Position numbers and translations under genes: made by a program. A stretch of 64,000 nt of DNA from Pelagibacteraceae bacterium AG-430-P08 (lineage in GTDB: Bacteria > Pseudomonadota > Alphaproteobacteria > Pelagibacterales > Pelagibacteraceae), in assembly GCA_003212925.1 (NCBI GenBank), contig QCOL01000002.1, forward strand, positions 49,457-113,456, in the 5' to 3' direction. Below, piece by piece: positions 8,440 to 19,000 of the stretch; the stretch's first letter is position 1, and each line of letters opens with the position of its first letter. A model generated the notes under the pieces. The model was not told the origin of the DNA, searched no databases, and saw only the letters and a program-made list of their open reading frames with translations.

Positions 8440-11400
8440 ATGAGTGAAAAACTATTAGTTCCTGATATAGGTGACTTTGAAAATGTAGAGGTCATTGAAT
8501 TGCTTGTTAAAGAAGGCCAAAAAATTGCCAAGAACGATCCAGTAGTCACTATTGAAAGTGACAAATCGAGTGTTGAAATACCCTCAACGTTATCAGGAAT
8601 AATTGAGACAATAAAAGTTAGAGTAGGTGACAAAGTTTCAAAAGGTGATTTAATTCTAAGTATTTCAGGATCAAATGAAGAACATTCTACAATAAAAACT
8701 ATTCCAAAAGAAACTGAAAACTTGATTCAAGAGGCAGAAAAATCATTAGAAAAAAAACAAGAGCAAATTATTCATACAAATAATATTGAGAGAAAAAAGC
8801 CAGAAATAATTCAAGTAGTTAATGAAAGCGATATTGATCCATTAGAAACTAATGAATGGTTAGAATCACTCACAGCAGTAATTGAAAAAGATGGAAATCA
8901 AAGAGCCCATTATTTAATAAAGGAATTAATTAATAAAGCTTATATGGAAGGTGCAAATATTCCCTACACACAAAACACACCCTATATAAATACAATTCCA
9001 GTAAATGAAGAGAAAAAATCAAATGGTGATCAAAATATTGAAAGAAGAATTCGGTCACTGATAAGATGGAATTCAGCAGCAATGGTAGTTCGCGCAAATA
9101 AAAAATTTCCTGAACTTGGTGGACACATTGGAACATTTGCATCTGCAGCTACACTTTATGATGTAGGTATGAATCATTTTTGGAGAGCAAAAAATAATAA
9201 ATTTGGGGGAGACTTAATTTATTTTCAAGGACATAGCGCTCCAGGTATGTACGCAAGAGCATTCCTTGAAGGTAGACTTAATGAAAAACAATTAGATAGT
9301 TTTAGACAAGAAGTTAATCCAGGAGGTTTATCATCTTATCCACATCCTTGGTTGATGCCAAACTTTTGGCAATTTCCCACAGTCTCAATGGGTTTAGGAC
9401 CAATGTTAGCTATCTATCAAGCAAGATATATGAAATATTTGATTAACAGAGGTCTCATCAAAGATGAAGGACGGAAAGTATGGGCTTTTTTAGGAGACGG
9501 GGAAATGGATGAACCAGAGTCTTTAGGAGCAATTGGTTTAGCAGCTAGAGAAAAATTAGATAATTTAATTTTTGTCATCAATTGTAACCTTCAAAGATTG
9601 GACGGACCTGTGAGGGGTAATGGAAAAATCATACAAGAATTAGAGGGTATTTTCAGAGGAGCTGGATGGAATGTTATCAAAGTAATTTGGGGTTCTTATT
9701 GGGACCCGTTATTGGCTAACGATAAAACTGGTCATTTAATTAAAGTAATGAATGAAACAGTTGATGGTGAATATCAAGCGATGAAAGCAAGAGACGGAGC
9801 TTATGTCAGAGAAAAGTTTTTTGGTAAATATCTTGAAACTAAAGAGTTAATCTCAAGCCTTTCAGATAAAGATATATGGAGATTGAATAGAGGTGGACAT
9901 GATCCTCACAAAGTTTTTGCAGCTTATGATAAAGCTTCAAAAAATATCGGAAGCCCAACTGTTGTGATTGCCAAAACTATAAAAGGTTATGGAATGGGCA
10001 AAAGTGGCGAGAGTGTAAACACAACACATCAAACCAAAAAATTAGATATAGACGATTTGATGTATTACAGAGACAGGTTTGATGTTCCTCTTACTGATAA
10101 ACAAGTGCAAAATATTGAATATTATAAGCCAGACCAAAACTCACCTGAAATAAGATATATTAAAGAAAGAAGGCTTCAATTAGGAGGATTTATCCCAGAG
10201 AGAACTACTTATGCAAAACCCATTAAAGCTCCTCCGAAAAACATTTTTGATAACATGAAAGAATCAACAGGTAAAAAAGAGATGTCTACAACGATGGCAT
10301 TAGTAAGAATGCTTACTAATCTTCTGAGGGATAAAAATGTTGCCTCAAGATTAGTACCAATTATTCCCGATGAGGCGAGAACATTTGGTATGGAGGGTTT
10401 TTTTCAAAAAATTGGTATTTATGCTCACGAAGGTCAAAAATATGAACCTGAGGACTCAGCACAATTAAGTTCATATAGAGAGGAAAAAAGTGGACAAGTT
10501 TTGGAGGAAGGAATTAACGAGGCAGGCGCAATGTCTTCATGGATTGCTGCAGGCACTTCTTACACAAATCATGATATTGAAATGATCCCTATATATCTTT
10601 TTTACTCAATGTTTGGTTTTCAGAGAATAGGTGACTTTGCTTGGGCAGGAGCAGACAGTCAATCAAGAGGGTTTTTAATTGGTGCTACTGCTGGGAGAAC
10701 AACATTAGCGGGAGAAGGTTTACAGCACCAAGATGGACATAGTCATTTAATGGCATCAACTATTCCAAACTGTAAGTCCTATGATCCAACATTTCATTAT
10801 GAACTAGCAACAATCTTTAGAGAAGGATTGAAAAGAATGCATGAGAAGAAAGAAAATATTTTTTATTACATTACAACAATGAACGAAAATTATCCTCATC
10901 CTGCTATGCCAACTGAAAAATCATGTGAAGAAGGCATTTTAAAAGGAATGTATAAAATTAAAGAATTTAACAAATATAAAAAAACCAAAATTCAATTTCT
11001 AGGATCAGGCACAATTTTAAGAGAAATGATAGCTGGTGCGGAGATACTACAAAAAGAATATCAAATTGATAGTGAAGTTTGGAGTGTAACTAGCTTTAAC
11101 GAATTAAGGAGAGATGGCCTGGAGGTTGAAAGGTATAATTTATTAAATCCTGAAAAAGAACCGAAAAAATCATATGTTGAAAGCTGTTTAGGCAAAACTG
11201 AAGGTCCAATTTTGGCTGCATCAGATTATATGAGGATGAATTCAGACCAAATTAGACCTTATATTAACAAAAGCTTTTATTCGTTAGGAACAGATGGATT
11301 TGGTCGAAGTGATACTAGAAAAAATTTGAGGAAGTTCTTTGAGGTTGATAAAGAACATGTTGTTGCATATGGATTAAGTGTTTTAGCTAAAGAACAATTA

Positions 11401-11478
11401 ATTGCATCTAAATACGCTCAAGAGGCAATAAAGAAGTATCAAATTGATAAAGATAAACCAATGCCGACAAAATTATAA
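8440..11478 (+). CDS. aceE: Pyruvate dehydrogenase E1 (homodimeric AceE type) with N-terminal lipoyl domain
   Basis: A 1012-residue ThDP-dependent E1 that decarboxylates pyruvate and reductively acetylates lipoamide. Residues 1-75 are a complete lipoyl domain with Lys42 in the ESDKSSVEIPS hairpin; residues 76-130 are a charged linker; the E1 body begins near residue 131 (DIDPLETNEWLESL) and has the ThDP motif GDGEMDEPES at 352-361 and NCNLQRLDGPVRGNGKI. Enterobacterial AceE is about 887 residues and lacks the lipoyl domain, so the extra 125 residues are accounted for by the fusion. The E2 gene follows with a 1-nt TAATG overlap; no E3 (lpd) gene is nearby, so E3 must be encoded elsewhere. Confidence 0.95.
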   Translation: MSEKLLVPDIGDFENVEVIELLVKEGQKIAKNDPVVTIESDKSSVEIPSTLSGIIETIKVRVGDKVSKGDLILSISGSNEEHSTIKTIPKETENLIQEAEKSLEKKQEQIIHTNNIERKKPEIIQVVNESDIDPLETNEWLESLTAVIEKDGNQRAHYLIKELINKAYMEGANIPYTQNTPYINTIPVNEEKKSNGDQNIERRIRSLIRWNSAAMVVRANKKFPELGGHIGTFASAATLYDVGMNHFWRAKNNKFGGDLIYFQGHSAPGMYARAFLEGRLNEKQLDSFRQEVNPGGLSSYPHPWLMPNFWQFPTVSMGLGPMLAIYQARYMKYLINRGLIKDEGRKVWAFLGDGEMDEPESLGAIGLAAREKLDNLIFVINCNLQRLDGPVRGNGKIIQELEGIFRGAGWNVIKVIWGSYWDPLLANDKTGHLIKVMNETVDGEYQAMKARDGAYVREKFFGKYLETKELISSLSDKDIWRLNRGGHDPHKVFAAYDKASKNIGSPTVVIAKTIKGYGMGKSGESVNTTHQTKKLDIDDLMYYRDRFDVPLTDKQVQNIEYYKPDQNSPEIRYIKERRLQLGGFIPERTTYAKPIKAPPKNIFDNMKESTGKKEMSTTMALVRMLTNLLRDKNVASRLVPIIPDEARTFGMEGFFQKIGIYAHEGQKYEPEDSAQLSSYREEKSGQVLEEGINEAGAMSSWIAAGTSYTNHDIEMIPIYLFYSMFGFQRIGDFAWAGADSQSRGFLIGATAGRTTLAGEGLQHQDGHSHLMASTIPNCKSYDPTFHYELATIFREGLKRMHEKKENIFYYITTMNENYPHPAMPTEKSCEEGILKGMYKIKEFNKYKKTKIQFLGSGTILREMIAGAEILQKEYQIDSEVWSVTSFNELRRDGLEVERYNLLNPEKEPKKSYVESCLGKTEGPILAASDYMRMNSDQIRPYINKSFYSLGTDGFGRSDTRKNLRKFFEVDKEHVVAYGLSVLAKEQLIASKYAQEAIKKYQIDKDKPMPTKL

Positions 11479-12773
11479 TGTCAAAAAAAGATGTAAAAGT
11501 TCCAAATATTGGTGAATTCAAAGATGTGGAAGTCATCGAAGTTTTAATTAAAAAAGGTCAAAAAATAAAAAAGAATGATCCACTAATAACTATAGAAAGT
11601 GATAAATCAAGTGTGGAAATACCATCCTCTGATGATGGAACCATAATTTCTTTGAATGTTAAAATTGGAGACAAGGTATCAGAAGGTGATAAAATTATTG
11701 AAATTGAAAGTGAGAAAGAAATAAAAGAAACAAGTGCTCAAGAATTACCAAAAAGTCAATTACCAAAAAGTCAATTACCAAAAAGTCAATTACCAAAAGA
11801 AATAAAAAAAGACTATCTAAAAAAAACCAATGAGTCTGAAAATATAATAGTTAAAGATCTTTCTACAAAAGCTTCTGCTTCACCAAAAGTTAGAAAATTT
11901 GCGAGAGAACTTGGAGTTAATATCAACAAAGTCCCAGGTAGTGAAAGGCAAGGTAGGGTTACCGAGAGTGATGTGAAGCTATTTGTTGCAACTAAATCTG
12001 ATAAAAGTTTCAAGGATCAAAATACAACTGAACAAAAAATTGAACTAGAGTATTCCCATTCAGATTTTGGAGAAGTAGATATTAAAGACATTCCCAGAGT
12101 GAAAAAGTTGTCGTCTAAATACTTAATGAACTCTTGGACAAAAATTCCTCATGTAACCAATCATGATGAAGCTGATATAACTGAATTAGAAGAATTTAGA
12201 ACTTCTCTTACGGACGTATATACTGGTGAAAAAAAAAAAATTACACCATTAGCTTTCATCGTAAAAGCATTAACAACATCATTAAAAAAATTTCCAAATT
12301 TTAATACCTCAATCGATCAAATTGAAAACGGTAAAATGACTGTTAAAAAGTATTATCATGTTGGCATAGCAGTGGATACACCACATGGTTTGATGGTTCC
12401 TAAATTAAGAAATGCAGATAATAAAAATATTTCTTTAATAAGCACGGAATTAAAAAAAATCAGTCAGCAATGTAGAGATCTTAAAATTGATAAAAAAGAG
12501 TTATTCGGAGGTTCTATGACGATAACTAGCCTAGGGGGGATTGGAGGATCTTTTTTTACCCCAATTATAAATTATCCTGAAGTTGCTATTTTAGGAGTAG
12601 GAAGAGCAGAAAAAAAACAAGTATTCATGGATGGAAAATTTGTAACACGTACTATGTTGCCGCTTTCCCTATCTTATGATCATAGAATTATTGATGGTGC
12701 GGAGGCAGCTCGATTTAATAATGATTTAAAAAAAAATCTTGGTAAAAATTTTGCTTATAAGTTAGCCGTTTAA
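11478..12773 (+). CDS. aceF: Pyruvate dehydrogenase E2, dihydrolipoyllysine acetyltransferase
   Basis: A 431-residue E2 core protein. Domain order: one lipoyl domain at residues 1-76 with Lys43 in ESDKSSVEIPS; a linker containing three LPKSQ units near residues 90-104; a peripheral subunit-binding domain near 135-172 (SPKVRKFARELGVNINKVPG, then GRVTESDV); and the acetyltransferase domain to the end with the catalytic SYDHRIIDGAEAARF motif near residue 400. It passes acetyl groups from the lipoyl arm to CoA. The lipoyl domain is strikingly like that at the N-terminus of the upstream E1. Translation is probably coupled to aceE through the TAATG overlap. Confidence 0.95.
   Translation: MSKKDVKVPNIGEFKDVEVIEVLIKKGQKIKKNDPLITIESDKSSVEIPSSDDGTIISLNVKIGDKVSEGDKIIEIESEKEIKETSAQELPKSQLPKSQLPKSQLPKEIKKDYLKKTNESENIIVKDLSTKASASPKVRKFARELGVNINKVPGSERQGRVTESDVKLFVATKSDKSFKDQNTTEQKIELEYSHSDFGEVDIKDIPRVKKLSSKYLMNSWTKIPHVTNHDEADITELEEFRTSLTDVYTGEKKKITPLAFIVKALTTSLKKFPNFNTSIDQIENGKMTVKKYYHVGIAVDTPHGLMVPKLRNADNKNISLISTELKKISQQCRDLKIDKKELFGGSMTITSLGGIGGSFFTPIINYPEVAILGVGRAEKKQVFMDGKFVTRTMLPLSLSYDHRIIDGAEAARFNNDLKKNLGKNFAYKLAV
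11745..11800 (+). repeat. Tandem 15-bp repeat encoding LPKSQ in the E2 linker
   Basis: The unit ttaccaaaaagtcaa occurs three times in perfect tandem (11745-11759, 11760-11774, 11775-11789) and a fourth partial copy starts at 11790. Each unit adds the five residues LPKSQ to the flexible linker between the lipoyl and subunit-binding domains. Perfect identity of the copies points to recent slippage or expansion. Confidence 0.95.
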
Positions 12774-12781
12774 TAAAAATT

Positions 12782-13678
12782 ATGTCAAAAAGTGTTTCAT
12801 TGTTAAGTGCTTTGCTGTGTACATTTATTTGGGGAACTACATTTATTGCTCAAGACACTGGCATGGATGATATTGGTCCGTTTACATTTAATGCTGTAAG
12901 GTTTTTTGTGGGGTTTTTGGCAATTCTTCCTTTAGTATTTTTATTTGAGACTAAAAAATTTAAACTAGAATTTAAAACTGGTTTTAGATATTTTGCTATT
13001 CTATCTTTTTTAATTGGATTATCATTATTTTTAGGCTCGGCATTGCAGCAAGTAGCTTTGCTTTATACAGATGTAGCTAATGCAGCTTTTTTTACGATTT
13101 TTTATGTTCCGATGGTACCAATTATTATTTTTATATTTAAGAGAGATTCATTGCATTGGAGTGTATGGCCTTCAGTCATTTTATGTTTAATTGGCGGGTA
13201 TCTTTTAACCAATTTTTATGATGCTACAGTTAGACTTGGAGACACATTGGTCATTCTTGGAGCATTATTCTGGAGTACTCACATCATATTTACTGGAATG
13301 ATTGTTAAAAAATATAATTTGCCCTTAACATTAGGTGCAATTCAAACTTTATTAGTGGCTTTATTTTCCTTTATCATTGGTTTGATTTATGAAGAATTTG
13401 TAATTGAAAATATTCTAAACGAGATAGACTCTATACTCTATGCAGGAATTTTATCAGGTGGTTTTGCATTCGTTTTACAAATTTACGCTCAAAAAAACAT
13501 AACACCTGCACCAGCAGCTATAATTTTTTCATTAGAAGGTGTATTTGCAACTATCGCAGCGTGGTTTTTATTAAGTCAAATTTTAGATTTCAATAATATA
13601 TTAGGGTGCTTGTTAATATTGTGTGGTGTTTTAATTTCTCAATTATTACCCTTGATGAGGAAAATAAATTATCAATAA
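12782..13678 (+). CDS. EamA/DMT-family transporter
   Basis: A 298-residue hydrophobic protein with about ten membrane segments in two EamA repeats, as usual for drug/metabolite transporter family permeases (usual length 280-310). Features include an N-terminal LLCTFIWGTTFIAQD segment and a C-terminal half ending APAAIIFSLEGVFATIAAW, the typical second-repeat signature. Members export or import small metabolites such as amino acids or nucleosides; the substrate is unknown. It follows the E2 gene by 8 nt and may be co-transcribed. Its end overlaps the convergent uppP gene by 33 nt. Confidence 0.88.
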   Translation: MSKSVSLLSALLCTFIWGTTFIAQDTGMDDIGPFTFNAVRFFVGFLAILPLVFLFETKKFKLEFKTGFRYFAILSFLIGLSLFLGSALQQVALLYTDVANAAFFTIFYVPMVPIIIFIFKRDSLHWSVWPSVILCLIGGYLLTNFYDATVRLGDTLVILGALFWSTHIIFTGMIVKKYNLPLTLGAIQTLLVALFSFIIGLIYEEFVIENILNEIDSILYAGILSGGFAFVLQIYAQKNITPAPAAIIFSLEGVFATIAAWFLLSQILDFNNILGCLLILCGVLISQLLPLMRKINYQ

Positions 13679-14425
13679 TAAAACTAAAGCAATAATAATT
13701 CTATAAATTACGAATACGGTTAAAGAAAAACTCCTTACATATCTTATAAAATATTTGACTGTGATAAATGAGAAGATAAAAGAAAGAGTAACTGCAATTA
13801 ATAATAAATAATTGAATTCATTAGATTGTTGTACGGCATCTTGAAGACCTAAAAAACTTGCCCCTGCTAACGCAGGTATAGACAATAAAAAGGCAATTTT
13901 ACTTGAGTCAACTCTATTAAATTTTAAAAATCGAGCTGCTGTTAAAGTTATTCCTGCTCTACTTACACCAGGTATGAGTGCTAAAATTTGAAATAAACCT
14001 ATGAATAATATTGATTTTATATTTAGGTTCGTTGATATATTTTGATCAGTATCTCTTTTATCTGATAAAAATAGGACTAAACCAAAAAATAGAGTTGTCC
14101 ATGCAATAATTTCTATATTTCTTAAAAGATTAATTATTTCGATCGAATATATAATATATCCAAAAATTATAAGAGGCATTGATCCAACTAAAATCAAAAC
14201 CAATAGTTTTTGATTGTTTCTTAAATTTAGTAAATCTTTTTTAAAGTAATAGATTATTGCAAATAAAGAACCCAAGTGCAGACCAATATCAATGAATAAA
14301 GAGCTTGAGCTAAAATCATAAAAATTTGATATTAAGATCAGATGGGCTGAAGAGCTAATAGGTAAAAATTCAGAAATACCCTGGACCGCAGAAAGAATTA
14401 GTATTTCTATAAAATCTTGAAGCAT
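13646..14425 (-). CDS. uppP: Undecaprenyl-diphosphatase (BacA type)
   Basis: A 259-residue integral membrane phosphatase that converts undecaprenyl pyrophosphate to the monophosphate and so recycles the lipid carrier for cell-wall and glycan synthesis. The N-terminal QGISEFLPISSSAHLIL holds the glutamate-rich (E/Q)xxxE-type and serine motifs, and PGVSRAGITLTAARFL is the second conserved PGxSRSG-type motif. Eight membrane helices are expected. Length matches the family. The gene is convergent with the EamA gene and its upstream region is shared with the divergent gltD. Confidence 0.95.
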   Translation of the reverse strand: MLQDFIEILILSAVQGISEFLPISSSAHLILISNFYDFSSSSLFIDIGLHLGSLFAIIYYFKKDLLNLRNNQKLLVLILVGSMPLIIFGYIIYSIEIINLLRNIEIIAWTTLFFGLVLFLSDKRDTDQNISTNLNIKSILFIGLFQILALIPGVSRAGITLTAARFLKFNRVDSSKIAFLLSIPALAGASFLGLQDAVQQSNEFNYLLLIAVTLSFIFSFITVKYFIRYVRSFSLTVFVIYRIIIALVLLLIIYFPHQG

Positions 14426-14531
14426 AAAGATGTCGTAACTTAAAAAATATTCATTTTAAACAATTCGATTTAATCATAATAGGTATGCAAAAAATAAATT
14501 TCTCATATTTTATGCTAAATAAAGTTAATTA

Positions 14532-14552
14532 TAGGTCATAATTATTGACCTA
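14532..14552. promoter_or_regulatory. Dyad TAGGTCA-N7-TGACCTA upstream of gltD
   Basis: A perfect 7+7 bp inverted repeat with a 7-bp AT spacer lies 57 bp before the gltD start, in the only intergenic gap (183 bp) of the region. A TATAAT sequence at 14581-14586 could be the gltD -10 box; there is no good -35 at the right distance, so an activator site about 30 bp upstream is conceivable. A protein-binding operator or an RNA hairpin are both possible. Function is inferred only from position and symmetry. Confidence 0.4.
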
Positions 14553-14608
14553 AATAATACTTTTATTAATAAAAACAATGTATAATTTGCAAAAAATTTA
14601 AAGATTCT

Positions 14609-16048
14609 ATGACTGATAAAATGTTAAAATTTGTAAAAATAGGTCAACAAACTCCACCTAAAAGAAAGATTGGCACAAGAAAAGAGGATTTTAATGAGAT
14701 CTATGACGAGTTTTTAACTAAAAAAGCTGAAGAGCAATCAAGCAGATGTTCTCAATGTGGAGTTCCATTTTGCCAAGTACATTGTCCCTTAAGCAACAAT
14801 ATTCCAGATTGGTTAAAACTTACAGCTGAGGGAAGATTAAAAGAGGCCTACGAATTATCTCAAAGCACTAACAATATGCCAGAGGTGTGTGGAAGAATTT
14901 GTCCTCAGGATAGATTATGTGAGGGTAACTGCGTTATTGAGCAATCAGGACATGGAACAGTTACTATTGGTTCAGTTGAGAAATATATTAATGATAAAGC
15001 GTGGGAACAAGGCTGGGTTAAACCAATTTCTTTAAAATATGAAAAAGATCAAAGCGTTGGAATAATTGGTGCTGGTCCCGCAGGATTAGCAGCTGCTGAG
15101 CAGCTAAGGAAAAATGGATATAAAATTACTGTTTATGATAGATATGATCGTGCAGGTGGATTGTTAATTTATGGTATCCCAAATTTCAAACTTGAAAAAC
15201 ATGTAGTTGAGCGAAGAACAAAATTGTTAAAGGATGGAGGGATAAAATTTATTCAAAATTTTGAAGTTGGTAAAGATGCAACCCTAGAACAGTTGCGAAA
15301 AAAACATGATGCAATTTTAATAGCGACGGGTGTATATAAACCAAGAGAAGTTGAACTACCTGGTAATGATTTAGGTAATATTTTTCCTGCAATGGAGTTT
15401 TTGACAGCATCAAATAAAAAAGGCCTAGGAGATAAAGTAGAGTTGTTTGATAAAGGAATTTTAAACGCTGAGGGAAAAGATGTTGTAGTAATAGGTGGCG
15501 GTGACACAGCAATGGATTGTGTAAGAACTTCTGTAAGACAAAAAGCTAAGTCGGTAAAATGTTTATATAGAAGAGATAAAGAAAATATGCCTGGATCTGC
15601 TAGAGAAGTTGCAAATGCTGAGGAGGAGGGTGTAGAATTTGTTTGGCTTTCTAGTCCAAAAGAATTTAAAGGAAAAAATAAAATTGAAAATTTAGTTGTT
15701 AATCAAATTCAATTAGGTGAACCAGATGAATCAGGAAGACGAAAACCAGAAATTAAAGAAGGTTCGGAATTTACGGTAAAAGCCGATATGGTAATCAAAG
15801 CTCTTGGATTTGATCCAGAAAATTTACCATTATTATTTGATGCACAAGAGTTACAAGTAACAAAATGGGGAACAATTAAAACTGATTTCAATACGATGGA
15901 AACAAATCTAAAAGGTGTTTTTGCTGCAGGAGATATTGTAAGAGGTGCGTCGTTAGTAGTATGGGCAATCAAAGATGGGAGAGATGCAGCTTCTTCTATG
16001 AAAACATATTTAGAAAATATGCAATTAAAAAAAACAAAAGTAGCTTAA
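14609..16048 (+). CDS. gltD: Glutamate synthase (NADPH) small subunit
   Basis: A 479-residue flavoprotein that passes electrons from NADPH through FAD and two [4Fe-4S] clusters to the large subunit. The N-terminal cluster ligands are visible as CSQCGVPFCQVHCPL near residues 47-61 and CGRICPQDRLCEGNCV near 93-108. The FAD fold GAGPAGLAAAEQL and NADPH fold GGGDTAMDCVRTS follow, and the C-terminal AAGDIVRGASLVVWAI is the second FAD contact. Length is normal. The order is gltD before gltB, with a TAATG overlap that couples translation of the large subunit. Confidence 0.97.
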   Translation: MTDKMLKFVKIGQQTPPKRKIGTRKEDFNEIYDEFLTKKAEEQSSRCSQCGVPFCQVHCPLSNNIPDWLKLTAEGRLKEAYELSQSTNNMPEVCGRICPQDRLCEGNCVIEQSGHGTVTIGSVEKYINDKAWEQGWVKPISLKYEKDQSVGIIGAGPAGLAAAEQLRKNGYKITVYDRYDRAGGLLIYGIPNFKLEKHVVERRTKLLKDGGIKFIQNFEVGKDATLEQLRKKHDAILIATGVYKPREVELPGNDLGNIFPAMEFLTASNKKGLGDKVELFDKGILNAEGKDVVVIGGGDTAMDCVRTSVRQKAKSVKCLYRRDKENMPGSAREVANAEEEGVEFVWLSSPKEFKGKNKIENLVVNQIQLGEPDESGRRKPEIKEGSEFTVKADMVIKALGFDPENLPLLFDAQELQVTKWGTIKTDFNTMETNLKGVFAAGDIVRGASLVVWAIKDGRDAASSMKTYLENMQLKKTKVA

Positions 16049-19000
16049 TGGAAAATTATAAAAAAAATTTAGAGTTACTAACAAAAAATCATGTTTATTC
16101 AAAAGAGATGGAACACGATGCTTGTGGAGTTGGTTTAATCGCATCTACAGAAGGAAAAAAATCTAGGGCTATAGTTGAGTATGGAATTGAAGCTTTAAAA
16201 GCAGTTTGGCACAGAGGTGCTGTTGATGCAGATGGTAAAACTGGTGATGGAGCCGGAATACATGTTGAAATTCCGAAAGACTTTTTTATAGAAAAAATAC
16301 AAGTTACCGGACACGATTATGATAATTCTGAAATCTGTGTAGGAATGATTTTTTTACCTAGAAATGATTATTCAGCGCAAGAGAGTTGTAAAACAATAGT
16401 TGAGAGTGAACTAACTAAAAATAATTTTAGTATATATGGTTGGCGACAAGTGCCAGTAAATTCAAAAGTTTTAGGGGAAAAAGCTCTTCAAACCATGCCA
16501 GAAATCATACAAGTTCTTTTTAAACCTAATGATCCAAATTTATTAGATAAAAACTTAGAGAGAAAAATTTATGAAATAAGAAAGAGAATTGAAAATAAAG
16601 CTTTTGATGCTTCATTGAATAATTTTTATATTTGTTCAATTAGTTCAAAATCTATAATTTATAAAGGGCTATATTTAGCAGAGTCTTTATCTGACTTTTA
16701 TTTAGATCTTAGAGATTCAAGATTTATTTCAAGATATGCAATTTTTCATCAAAGATTTTCAACAAACACCGCACCGAGCTGGAGTTTAGCTCAACCATTT
16801 AGGGCCATAGCGCACAATGGTGAGATAAATACTTATAAAGGTAATAAAAACTGGATGAAAGTTCACGAACAAGAAATGAGTAGCCCACTTTTCGAGGACA
16901 TAGAAAATTTAAAACCAGTAATCCAAAAAGGAGTCTCTGACTCTGCAGCTTTAGATAATGTATTTGAATTATTAAATAAATCAGGCCAATCTGCACCATT
17001 AGCTAAATTAATGCTAGTACCGGATGCATGGTCAAAAAAAAATAAGACATTATCAAAAAGTCATCAGCAATTATTTAATTTTTTAAATAGCACAATGGAA
17101 CCGTGGGATGGACCTGCTGCTATTGCAGCTACAGACAATGAATGGGTTATAGCTGCAAACGATAGAAATGGTCTTAGGCCTTTGAGATATGCCATTACAA
17201 AAGACAAAATGATCTTCGCAGGCTCAGAAACAGGAATGATTGATTTAAATGAAAAAAAAATTTTAACCAAGGGAAGACTTGGTCCTGGCGAAATTATCGG
17301 GGTTAGAATTGAAAAAGGTAAAGTTTTTTCTAATAGTCAAATAAAAGATTATTTGGCTAGAGAATTTAAACACTTCAATTCTCAAATAATTGATCTAGAT
17401 GAAAAATTATCAATTTCTAATGAAAAACATAATTTTGATGGCGAAAGCTTAAGGAGAAGACAATATACTTTCGGAATAAGTTTAGAGGATCTAGAACTTA
17501 TCTTACATCCAATGGCAGAAGATGCAAAAGAAGCAACAGGTTCCATGGGTGATGATACCCCTTTAGCAGTGTTATCTGATAAGTATAGACCACTTTACCA
17601 TTTTTTTAGACAAAATTTTAGCCAAGTAACTAATCCGCCAATTGACTCTTTAAGAGAAAATAAAGTGATGAGTTTAAAAACTAGATTTGGAAATTTAGGT
17701 AACATTCTTGATTTTGATACTTTAACTAAAGAAAATATTTATGTTTTAAATAGCCCTATTCTATCAAATTCACAATTTAATAAGTTCACTAATTTTTTTG
17801 GTAAAAATTCAGTAACTATTGATTGTTCATTTTCACAAGTTGACAATTTAGAAAATTCTATTAACAGGATCCAAAAAGAGTCTGAGATTGCAGTAAGACA
17901 AGGCATTACCCAACTGATTTTAAGTGACAAAAATCTCTCATCTGAAAGATTGCCAATGCCTATGTTATTATGTGTCGGAGCCATAAACACATTTTTGATA
18001 CAAAAAAAATTAAGAGGTTATGTTTCTATAAATGTTCAGTCTGGAGAGGCTATAGATACTCATTCGTTTGCGACATTAATTGGAGTGGGAGCAACTACAG
18101 TAAATCCATATCTGGCTTTTGATAGTTTATATCAAAGATATGAAAAAAAACTTTTTGGCCAATTTAGTTTTGATGAGTGTGTACAACGCTACATTAATTC
18201 AGTTAATGCGGGTTTATTGAAGATAATGTCAAAAATGGGGATTTCAGTTTTAAGTTCTTACAGAGGTGGATGTAATTTTGAAACAGTAGGATTAAGCAGA
18301 ACAGTTGTAAATGAATACTTTCCTGGAGTTACCTCGAAAATTTCAGGTATTGGTTTAGTTGGAATTGAAAAAAAAATAAGAGAAATTCATAAAGAAGCAT
18401 TTGAAAGTACAGAAACTATATTGCCAATTGGAGGCATTTATAGATATAGGAAAAACGGAGAAACACATCAATATCAAGGAAAGCTAATTCATTTATTACA
18501 AAGTGCTGTAGGCTCAAATTCATATGATGCATATAAAAAATATGTTGATGGTATATATAATTTACCACCAATAAATTTGAGGGATCTAGTTGATTTTAGA
18601 AAAAAAAAATTGGGCCCATCAATTAACTTATCAGAAGTTGAACCAATAGAAAAAATATTAAAAAGATTTGGTAGTGGAAGCATGTCCCACGGTGCTTTAT
18701 CTAAAGAAGCGCATGAAACACTTGCTATTGGAATGAACAGAATTAAAGGAGCTTCTTGTAGTGGTGAAGGTGGAGAAGATGCAGAAAGATTTAAAGTGAT
18801 GGATAGTGGTGATAGCGCGAATTCTAGAGTAAAACAAATTGCATCTGCTAGATTTGGTGTGACTGTAAATTACTTGAATAATTGTAATGAAATAGAAATC
18901 AAAATGGCACAAGGCGCTAAACCAGGGGAAGGCGGTCAGTTACCTGGCTTTAAAGTAACAAAGGAAATTGCAAGACTACGACATTCCACACCAGGAGTAA

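Noticed and set aside
14545..14586. TTGACC...TATAAT as a sigma-70 promoter for gltD
   Set aside because: The spacing is 30 bp, far from the required 16-19 bp; only the -10 was retained as a possibility.
15249..15512. Minus-strand ORFs inside gltD
   Set aside because: They are shadows of the strongly conserved gltD frame with no motif of their own.
15961..16047. Extended N-terminus for gltB (29 extra residues)
   Set aside because: The extension lies inside gltD; the 1-nt overlap start and the Cys26 propeptide length fit the family.
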